From DATBLZ01 sp036555065 (GTDB lineage Bacteria; Pseudomonadota; Gammaproteobacteria; Steroidobacterales; Rariloculaceae): a DNA stretch of 5,118 nucleotides. The stretch lies in contig DATBLZ010000136.1 of NCBI GenBank assembly GCA_036555065.1, positions 1-5,118 on the forward strand, written 5' to 3'. The position numbers and the translations under genes were made by a program. Shown here piece after piece: positions 1 through 5,118 of this stretch. The notes beneath the pieces are model-generated. The model was given only the letters and a program-made list of their open reading frames with translations. It made no database searches and was not told the origin of the DNA. The stretch's first letter is position 1. Each line of letters begins with the position of its first letter.

Positions 1-766
1 GCCACATCGGCTCGAATTCGTCGCGGCAACGCTCGAGCGACTCGTCGCAAGGCTCGAAGCGATCAGCGGGCAGCGCTTGGACCGCGATGCGTTGCGCCTA
101 CGGCTCGAGCGCGTCAATCGGCAGGAAGAAATCTTCGACGCGGCGCGCAAGATCATTGCGTCCGCTCCGACGACGCCCGTGCGCATGACGGAGCAGATCG
201 CCAACGTGATGGCCACGCAATGGGTCCGCGGTACGGATTGGGCGGTCGCACATGCACAGCATTTTTATGACGAGCTCAAGCAGCGCGTCGTTGCCGGCAT
301 TGCGGCATGCCCGGGCGAGAAGCGCAGGCTCATGTGGATCGGTGCTGGACTCTGGCACGACACGGATTTCTATACGGCCTTCGAAGCCTCGCATGGAGCC
401 GTTTTCGTTTGGTCGATGTATCTGGCCTTCGGCCCCGACGGCTATATCCGTTACGGCCTCGACGATCCGATCGAGGCTCTCGCGAGCCGGACTGCGAGCT
501 TTAACGAGTACCTGCACAACCCGCCGTGGGCGGCCGAGTGGATCGTCGAGCAGGCGCGCGAGCATCGCATCGACGCCGCGCTCGTGCTTCATCCGAGGAG
601 CTTGAAGCCCTCGGCGACGGGTCGCCGCTTCATCGAGCGCGCGCTCGAGGATGCCGGCATTCCCGCATTGCCGATCGAGGCGGATGTCGTCGATGCGCGA
701 GCCTGGAATCCGGCCGCGGCGCGCGAGGGTGTCGCCGCCTTTCTCGATGAGCGGGTGCTGCAATGA
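1..766 (+). CDS. 2-hydroxyacyl-CoA dehydratase / benzoyl-CoA reductase family subunit (HgdB/BcrC-like), 5' partial
   Basis: The reading frame is open from base 2 to the TGA at 764-766, giving 254 visible codons. A TTG at base 77 could be read as a start, but the in-frame protein upstream (a helical stretch, LERLVARLEAISG) continues the family pattern, so the gene enters from outside. Relatives are about 380-430 residues, so roughly 130-180 N-terminal residues are missing. The visible part fits the C-terminal half of the family: a helix with RVNRQEEIFDAAR, a Rossmann-like strand with LMWIGAGLWHDTDFY, then IDAALVLHPRSLKPSATG and the closing pattern GIPALPIEAD...R...FLDERV. Family members are cytoplasmic iron-sulfur proteins that dehydrate 2-hydroxyacyl-CoAs or reduce aromatic acyl-CoAs, usually as two paralogous subunits served by an ATP-dependent activator; neither partner is in the window. 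Oddly, the usual Cys of the RSCK-like motif is Leu here (codon TTG at 602-604). The family is fairly sure; the substrate is unknown. Confidence 0.8.
   Translation, partial: PHRLEFVAATLERLVARLEAISGQRLDRDALRLRLERVNRQEEIFDAARKIIASAPTTPVRMTEQIANVMATQWVRGTDWAVAHAQHFYDELKQRVVAGIAACPGEKRRLMWIGAGLWHDTDFYTAFEASHGAVFVWSMYLAFGPDGYIRYGLDDPIEALASRTASFNEYLHNPPWAAEWIVEQAREHRIDAALVLHPRSLKPSATGRRFIERALEDAGIPALPIEADVVDARAWNPAAAREGVAAFLDERVLQ
763..766 (+). other. ATGA stop/start overlap (translational coupling)
   Basis: The ATG of the MFS gene (763-765) overlaps the TGA of the dehydratase gene (764-766). Only a weak purine-rich stretch (GAGCGGG at 749-755) lies in front of the start. This arrangement is typical of translational coupling, where ribosomes finishing the first gene restart on the second, and it supports joint expression of the two proteins. 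Confidence 0.75.
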
Positions 767-1965
767 CGGCGACGTCGCGGACCTCACATCCGATCTGGTT
801 GCTGCCTTTCGGCGTCACCCTCATCGCGATGTTCACGCTGCAGCTGTCCAATCTCGGCTTCTCTCCGTTGCTACCATCGATCCAGCAGGACGTGGGGATG
901 ACCTTCACGCAGCTCGGATTGTTCACCGGGTTGTACGGATTGCTCGCGATGCTGCTCAGTGTGCCGGCCGGAATCAGCGCGCGCCGTTTCGGGGAGAGAC
1001 GCGTTCTCGCGCTCGGCCTCGTCGGTGTTGCGATCGGCAGCGCGCTGCTTGGCCAAGCTTCGAGCTTCGAGTCGGCGCTCGCCTTTCGCGGCCTGACGGT
1101 TTTCGGTTACCGCTTCGCTTTCGTGAGTGTGCTGATCGCGGTGGCGCTGACGGCGCCGCTGTCGCTACGCGGCCGGACGATGGGCGTGCTCGGCGCGACC
1201 TCGGCGATGGCCTCAGTCGTCGGTGCCCCGCTCGGCGGCGCGCTCGTAGGCGAGCTCGGTTGGCGCAGCGCGATTCTAGGTTACGCGTTCATGGCGCTGC
1301 TCGGCGCGGCTGTGTTCTGGCTCTTCTATCGGCCGATGGCTGAATCGGATTCAATGCCGGCAAGCGCCGCGGCGTCGCAGGGTGTCGTGCACCGCAGCGC
1401 CTTTCGCTCGCCCGTGGTCTGGCTGCTCGCGCTCATCGTCGGTCTCGGCGGTTTCGGTCAATTCACGATCACCTATTTTGTGCCGAGCGTGGCCGAGACC
1501 GTCTACGGTCTCGACGCGCGGGCAGCGGGCCTCATCATCAGCACCGCGTATGTCGCCGCGATTGCGCTGAATCTCGTCGTCGGCATGCTAGCCGACCGCT
1601 TCAACAAGCTCATCGTTCTCGGCGGTATGTTCGTCCTGCTCGCGGTCGCGTCGGTATCGCTGACGGTCGAGCATGAGCTGACGTTTCGCGTGGCCACGGC
1701 AGTCGGGATCGGACTCGGTTTCTCCGCAGCGAATCAGCTCTACGGGCTCGCGGGCAGTTTGATGCCGCGCAGCGAGGCCGGCAACGCACTCGGCGTCGTC
1801 AGTCTAGGTGCGGGCCTATTTGGCTACTTCGGTCCGCAGATGCTTGGCATCCTCCGCGACGTGACCGGCTCGTTCGCGGCCGGGTTTACGATGATCGCGG
1901 TTGCGGATCTGACCACGCTAGGCCTCGTCGTACTGCTGTATCGAATGACGAGGAGTTCGAAATGA
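763..1965 (+). CDS. MFS transporter, 12 transmembrane helices
   Basis: A complete 400-residue protein of the usual major facilitator length. Twelve hydrophobic segments can be picked out: about 11-31, 48-70, 80-99, 106-132, 139-162, 168-189, then a hydrophilic linker (190-213), then 217-240, 253-276, 283-301, 307-331, 340-364 and 372-394. The motif-A loop between helices 2 and 3 reads GISARRFGERR (70-80), and its counterpart in the second half reads GMLADRFNK (274-282). Helix 5 carries a motif-C-like SVVGAPLGG (151-159) followed by the common GWR. It sits in the inner membrane and probably moves a small organic anion or similar solute by proton-driven transport. The subfamily cannot be told from sequence alone. 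The ATG is fixed by the overlap with the upstream CoA-enzyme gene, and two exported esterases follow, so a carboxylate substrate related to that pathway is a reasonable inference. Confidence 0.9.
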   Translation: MTATSRTSHPIWLLPFGVTLIAMFTLQLSNLGFSPLLPSIQQDVGMTFTQLGLFTGLYGLLAMLLSVPAGISARRFGERRVLALGLVGVAIGSALLGQASSFESALAFRGLTVFGYRFAFVSVLIAVALTAPLSLRGRTMGVLGATSAMASVVGAPLGGALVGELGWRSAILGYAFMALLGAAVFWLFYRPMAESDSMPASAAASQGVVHRSAFRSPVVWLLALIVGLGGFGQFTITYFVPSVAETVYGLDARAAGLIISTAYVAAIALNLVVGMLADRFNKLIVLGGMFVLLAVASVSLTVEHELTFRVATAVGIGLGFSAANQLYGLAGSLMPRSEAGNALGVVSLGAGLFGYFGPQMLGILRDVTGSFAAGFTMIAVADLTTLGLVVLLYRMTRSSK

Positions 1966-1976
1966 GGAAGGGGGAG
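1965..1976 (+). promoter_or_regulatory. Strong ribosome binding site for the first hydrolase
   Basis: AGGAAGGGGGAG lies directly behind the MFS stop codon and ends two bases before the ATG at 1979; its AGGAAGG part is at normal spacing. It is the strongest Shine-Dalgarno-like stretch in the window, so the first hydrolase may be translated independently and more strongly than the MFS protein. Confidence 0.7.
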
Positions 1977-1978
1977 CC

Positions 1979-2821
1979 ATGATTCGTTTCTGTCTGACGG
2001 TTGGGCTGCTCCTGCTCGGTGTCGTGCAGGACAGCGCCTTCGCGCAGACTGCTGAGAGCGGGAGGCCAAAAGGCGATCAGCGCCGCGAATACAACTTCGC
2101 GCCGACTGGGCAGCAGATGCCTTACCGGATCTACGTACCGACTCGCTGGGATGGGAAGAGCTCGTTGCCGATTCTGCTCTTCCTGCACGGCGCCGGAGCG
2201 AACGAAAGCAGTTACCTCGATATGGCCGGGGGTCTGCTCCTGCGGCTCGCCGAGGAACACGGGTATATCGTCGTCTCGCCGCTCGGCCTCACGCCGCTCG
2301 GCGCCTACGGCAATCCTTTGCGCTTGCCGGCCGTCTTTGGCGAGTCGGAGGCCGCCGCCGCGCAGCGCGCGGCGGTTACGCCGGAGCGTCAGCGCGAGCT
2401 CGACCTGAGCGAGCTCGACGTCATCACCGTGCTCGAGATCGTCACTGAGGAGTACGGTGCGGATCGATCGCGGACCTTCATCGCGGGGCATTCGATGGGC
2501 AGCGGCGGCGTCTGGCATCTCGCGGCGCGCTATCCGGAACGCTGGCGCGCCGTCGCGCCGATGTCGGGTCCCTTCATCGATAAGGAGACTTATCCGTTCG
2601 ACCGGATACGCGATCTGCCGATCTTCGTCACGGAAGGTACCGGCGCCGAGCCATCGCTCGTAGGCAGCCGAGCGCTCGCAGCGTTCATGCGCGCAGGCGA
2701 CTTCGATTTCGAATACTTAGAAGTCGAGGGCAATCACGGCAGCATGGTGCCGATGGTCTGGCCAGCGATCTTCGATTACTTCGACCGCGTATCCGCGCGT
2801 GACGCGCGAAGGGAGCGATAA
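1979..2821 (+). CDS. Secreted alpha/beta hydrolase, PHB-depolymerase / feruloyl-esterase-like
   Basis: A 280-residue protein with a Sec signal peptide: a short basic start (MIRF), a hydrophobic core (about 5-16) and a probable cleavage after Ala22 (SAFA|QT). The mature part is an alpha/beta hydrolase. The oxyanion-hole loop is LHGAGANESS (69-78), the nucleophile elbow is GHSMGSGG with Ser172, preceded by the typical YGADRSRTFIAG, and the likely catalytic His is His253 in GNHGSM. The acid is less clear: the expected loop reads EGTGAEPSLVGSR (219-231), so Glu224 is the best candidate instead of the usual Asp. Family members hydrolyse esters such as polyhydroxyalkanoates, feruloyl esters or acetylated sugars outside the cytoplasm; the real substrate cannot be named. 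The gene starts 13 bases after the transporter gene and ends two bases before a second secreted hydrolase, which points to a shared extracytoplasmic substrate. Confidence 0.85.
   Translation: MIRFCLTVGLLLLGVVQDSAFAQTAESGRPKGDQRREYNFAPTGQQMPYRIYVPTRWDGKSSLPILLFLHGAGANESSYLDMAGGLLLRLAEEHGYIVVSPLGLTPLGAYGNPLRLPAVFGESEAAAAQRAAVTPERQRELDLSELDVITVLEIVTEEYGADRSRTFIAGHSMGSGGVWHLAARYPERWRAVAPMSGPFIDKETYPFDRIRDLPIFVTEGTGAEPSLVGSRALAAFMRAGDFDFEYLEVEGNHGSMVPMVWPAIFDYFDRVSARDARRER
2808..2815 (+). promoter_or_regulatory. Ribosome binding site for the second hydrolase
   Basis: GAAGGGAG lies inside the last codons of the first hydrolase, eight bases before the ATG at 2824. It supports that ATG as the start, with only two bases between the stop and start codons. 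Confidence 0.6.
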
Positions 2822-2823
2822 GG

Positions 2824-3747
2824 ATGCGGCTCGGCAGGTTCGTGCTCTGTGCTGGCATGGCGCTCTGCTACGTCAAGCTCTCGCACGCGCAAACGGAAAT
2901 ACGACTCTGGCCCGACGGAGCACCGGGCTCTGAGAACTGGTTCCTAGCCGAATCAGTCACGAGCTCGCCCCCCGGCAATCGCGTCATCACGAACGTCAGC
3001 GACCCAAGCGTGACTGTGTTCCTGCCCGCTCCGGCCATAGCAACGGGGGCAGCGGTCGTGGTTGTGCCGGGCGGCGCGCTTCGCGCGCTCGTATTCGACA
3101 ATGAAGGCATCAAGGTGGCAGAGTGGCTCAACGAGCGCGGTATCGCGGGCTTCGTGCTGAAGTACCGGACACTGCAGGTGGACCCGACTGCCCCGCGCAG
3201 GCCGATACCCGGCATGCTGGAACCCGGCGCTGGGCCACGTGAGGAGCTCGTCATCGTCAAAGCCAACGCAAATCCGGCGCCCCACGACACCGCGCTCGCC
3301 GAGGTGCTCGCGTCCGCCATTGCCGACGCGCAGGCCGCGCTCCGTCTCATCCGTCATAACGCGGCCGACTGGAACATCGATCCGGCTCGTGTCGGCATCA
3401 TGGGATTTTCGGCAGGCGGCGGCGTCGCGGTCGGCACCGCGCTCGCGCCGGAGTCCGATGCCTCGCCCGATTTTCTCGTTTCGCTCTACGGCCCGTCGTT
3501 GCAAGACGTCAACGTGCCCGAGCATGCGCCGCCCCTGTTCATCGCGGTCGGCTCGAGCCACTTCAACGTGACCAATGGCTGCCTCGCGTTGTTTGCCGCA
3601 TGGAAGGCCGCCGGCAAGCCTGCCGAGATCCATGTTTACGATGGAGTCGGCGCGGGCTTCGGGATGAGCAAGCGCGGGCTGCCCGTCGACGGATGGACGG
3701 ATCGGCTTTACGACTGGCTCATCGCGCGTAAGCTGACGAGTCGTTAA
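2824..3747 (+). CDS. Secreted alpha/beta hydrolase, acetyl-esterase (BD-FAE)-like, with an incomplete-looking catalytic triad
   Basis: A 307-residue protein with a probable signal peptide (cleavage near Ala22, SHA|QT). The mature start EIRLWPDGAPG (25-35) is the hallmark opening of a group of exported acetyl-xylan-esterase-like hydrolases. Further family features are the oxyanion loop VVPGG (80-84), NEGIKVAEWLNERGIAGFVLKYR (93-115), and NIDPARVGIMGFSAGGG with the nucleophile Ser196. A region at about 117-163, rich in Pro and Ala, looks like an insertion before the nucleophile. Two positions are odd. The usual GGHGFG is VGAGFG (275-280), so Ala277 stands where the catalytic His is expected. 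The usual AADDP-like acid loop reads VGSSHFNV (242-249), without an Asp. The fold is otherwise intact and the frame undamaged, so this could be a pseudoenzyme, a binding protein, or an enzyme using other residues. Its tight spacing behind the first hydrolase suggests the two act together. Confidence 0.82.
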   Translation: MRLGRFVLCAGMALCYVKLSHAQTEIRLWPDGAPGSENWFLAESVTSSPPGNRVITNVSDPSVTVFLPAPAIATGAAVVVVPGGALRALVFDNEGIKVAEWLNERGIAGFVLKYRTLQVDPTAPRRPIPGMLEPGAGPREELVIVKANANPAPHDTALAEVLASAIADAQAALRLIRHNAADWNIDPARVGIMGFSAGGGVAVGTALAPESDASPDFLVSLYGPSLQDVNVPEHAPPLFIAVGSSHFNVTNGCLALFAAWKAAGKPAEIHVYDGVGAGFGMSKRGLPVDGWTDRLYDWLIARKLTSR

Positions 3748-3769
3748 TTGGTGGCTGACACCTTATTAA
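3744..3769 (+). repeat. Imperfect palindrome / hairpin across the hydrolase stop codon
   Basis: TTAAT (3744-3748) pairs with ATTAA (3765-3769), and GGTG (3750-3753) pairs with CACC (3759-3762) around a GCTGA loop, with a small T/TT internal bulge. It contains the TAA stop of the second hydrolase. No T-run follows, so it is a poor intrinsic terminator. The core GGTGGCTGACACC is nearly self-complementary and could be a REP-like element, an RNA-stabilising hairpin or a binding site; its role is not determined by the sequence. Confidence 0.4.
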
Positions 3770-3785
3770 TAGTGATGCTTTAGCG

Positions 3786-5118
3786 ATGAACACGCGTGTC
3801 TCGATCGTGCTGCTGCCGGCCGCTTGCGCCGCAACGCTGCTTATCGCGCACCCTACACCGGCCCAATGGTGGGCACCAGGCGAGGGTCGTCCGCTGCCGG
3901 CCTACGTTGAATACACGAACGCGTGGGGTCGACTCGGTCTTCTGAACGCGAGCGGCACTATCGATACCGCCGGTCACCCGTTCTTCGAAGCCATTGGCAG
4001 AAACGGTCGCGCTTGTGTCTCGTGTCATCAGCCAGCCGACGGCATGTCGCTCGCGCTCTCGAGCGTCATGCAGCGCTGGAACGACACCAAAGGCACGGAC
4101 CCGATCTTTGCCGCGATCGACGGGATGAACTGCCCGGACCTTCCGCCAGCCGATCCCGCATCTCATTCGCTGCTGCTCGAGCGCGGCCTGTTTCGTGTCC
4201 CGCTACCCTGGCCCCCCGTCGACGCCGAAGGTAATCCGATCACGCCCGAGTTCACACTCGAGGTCGTCCGCGATCCGACGGGTTGCAACACTCATCCGGT
4301 CTATGGTGTCGCCGGCGAAAGGCACGAGGTGTCGGTCTACCGCCGGCCGCGCCCCGCCGCGAATCTGCGTTACGTGACCTCAGTGCGTTTCGGGATCACG
4401 CCGTTCATCGGCAAGACCGGCATGCTTGCCGCTATCGATCCCGATACCGGCCGGCCCGTCAACATGAACATGATGGCCGACGCGCGCGAGCCGACGCTAA
4501 GAACGCAAGCGCAATCCGCGGCGCGGGGACATCTCGAAGTCGCTCAGGCCCTGTCCCCGCAACAACTCGACAGGATTCGCGATTTCGAGCTCCAGCTCTA
4601 TGCAGCCCAGGCGTATTCGGACGGGGCCGGCGCGTTGAACGAGCCCGGCGGTCCTTCGGGTCTCGGCCCGCAGGCAATGGTGCAAGGCAGCGACGGCGTG
4701 CTCGGCAACAACACAACCCGATTCGTCATCCCGATGGAAAACAAGTGGGCAGAGCTGCTCGAAGGCGGTGACGCGGCAACCCGCGAGCGCAACGCCTTTC
4801 GCGAGTCTGTCCAGAGCGGCCACGACGTCTTCTTCTTCAGGACCTTCTGGATCAGCGATGCGATGCACATCAATACGGTCGGGCTTGGCAACCCCATCAA
4901 GCGAACCTGCTCGACCTGTCACGGCATGCACATGACGGGCATGGACACGGCTAACGGCTGGATGGACCTCGGCACGACGAACCATCCCTGGGCGCTCGAG
5001 CCGGCCGAAAGTCCCTGGGCCAAGAAGCTGCCCGAGCTGCCGTTGTTCAAGATTACGTGCAGGGCTGAACTGCCGCCGCATCCTTTCCTCGGCCGCACGA
5101 TCTATACGCAGGATCCAG
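3786..5118 (+). CDS. Exported diheme c-type cytochrome (cytochrome c peroxidase/MauG-like superfamily), 3' partial
   Basis: The frame is open from the ATG at 3786 to the window edge, giving 444 codons plus one base. The start is chosen because it gives a signal peptide (hydrophobic core about 5-22, probable cleavage after Ala26, TPA|QWW); an in-frame TGA at 3756 limits upstream extension. There is no convincing Shine-Dalgarno sequence. Two haem-attachment motifs are seen: CVSCH (residues 77-81, bases 4014-4028) in the context NGRACVSCHQPADGMS, and CSTCH (375-379, bases 4908-4922). Between them are DPIFAAIDGMNC, VRDPTGCN, VSVYRRPRPAANL and the helix LSPQQLDRIRDFELQLYAAQAYSDGAG. Cys106, Cys167 and Cys425 are outside haem motifs; Cys106 and Cys167 might form a disulfide. 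This pattern matches long periplasmic cytochromes distantly related to diheme peroxidases, usually a little longer than what is visible. It probably transfers electrons or carries out an oxidation in the periplasm; the partner is unknown. Confidence 0.85.
   Translation, partial: MNTRVSIVLLPAACAATLLIAHPTPAQWWAPGEGRPLPAYVEYTNAWGRLGLLNASGTIDTAGHPFFEAIGRNGRACVSCHQPADGMSLALSSVMQRWNDTKGTDPIFAAIDGMNCPDLPPADPASHSLLLERGLFRVPLPWPPVDAEGNPITPEFTLEVVRDPTGCNTHPVYGVAGERHEVSVYRRPRPAANLRYVTSVRFGITPFIGKTGMLAAIDPDTGRPVNMNMMADAREPTLRTQAQSAARGHLEVAQALSPQQLDRIRDFELQLYAAQAYSDGAGALNEPGGPSGLGPQAMVQGSDGVLGNNTTRFVIPMENKWAELLEGGDAATRERNAFRESVQSGHDVFFFRTFWISDAMHINTVGLGNPIKRTCSTCHGMHMTGMDTANGWMDLGTTNHPWALEPAESPWAKKLPELPLFKITCRAELPPHPFLGRTIYTQDP

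Noticed and set aside
77..766. TTG at base 77 as the start of a complete 229-residue protein
   Set aside because: The same frame is open to the window edge and the upstream residues fit the family, which is normally much longer; the gene is a 5' partial.
98..787. Long antisense open frame opposite the dehydratase
   Set aside because: Its translation is rich in Arg and has no recognisable motif; it mirrors codon bias of the real gene on the + strand.
651..1343. Open + strand frame overlapping the dehydratase end and the MFS gene
   Set aside because: It is Arg-rich and low-complexity and overlaps the well-supported MFS frame with its membrane helices.
3744..3785. Intrinsic terminator or sigma-70 promoter in the gap before the cytochrome gene
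   Set aside because: The hairpin has no following T-run, and CTGACA (3755-3760) has no -10 box at usable spacing; the TATTAAT at 3764 is too close.
3780..4166. Antisense open frame at the start of the cytochrome gene
   Set aside because: It lies opposite the signal peptide and first haem site of the cytochrome and shows no protein-like pattern.
4497..5081. Antisense open frame of 194 residues in the cytochrome gene
   Set aside because: The + strand here carries the CSTCH haem motif and conserved blocks; the antisense translation is a shadow of GC-rich codon use.

Overview
The window is a GC-rich (roughly 60-65 % by eye), densely packed bacterial segment with all genes on the + strand. Codon use with strong G/C third positions, Sec signal peptides and an exported diheme c-type cytochrome suggest a Gram-negative bacterium, most likely of the Pseudomonadota. 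No rRNA, tRNA, integrase or other lineage marker is present, so the placement is only an inference.

Layout: (1) bases 1-766 hold the C-terminal part of a 2-hydroxyacyl-CoA dehydratase / benzoyl-CoA reductase (HgdB/BcrC-like) subunit, whose 5' end lies outside the window. (2) Bases 763-1965 encode a complete 12-helix MFS transporter, overlapping the dehydratase gene by ATGA. (3) Bases 1979-2821 encode a secreted alpha/beta hydrolase of the PHB-depolymerase/feruloyl-esterase-like type, preceded by a strong ribosome binding site. (4) Bases 2824-3747 encode a second, unrelated-looking secreted alpha/beta hydrolase of the acetyl-esterase (BD-FAE-like) type. (5) A 38-base AT-rich gap carries an imperfect palindrome. 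(6) Bases 3786-5118 encode an exported cytochrome with two CXXCH haem sites, open at the 3' edge of the window.

Genes 1-4 are spaced by -4, 13 and 2 bases and almost certainly form one transcript. The cytochrome may belong to it or begin its own unit. A plausible but unproven reading is a catabolic locus: exported esterases release a carboxylic acid from an ester, the MFS protein moves it across the inner membrane, and a CoA-thioester enzyme of the dehydratase/reductase family acts on it inside, with a periplasmic cytochrome handling electrons or oxidation.

The most notable point is that two of the enzymes appear to lack expected active-site residues. The dehydratase fragment has RSLK where relatives usually carry a cluster-binding Cys (RSCK-like). 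The second hydrolase keeps its nucleophile Ser but has Ala where the catalytic His is expected and no clear catalytic Asp. There are no CRISPR arrays, RNA genes or insertion sequences that I can support.
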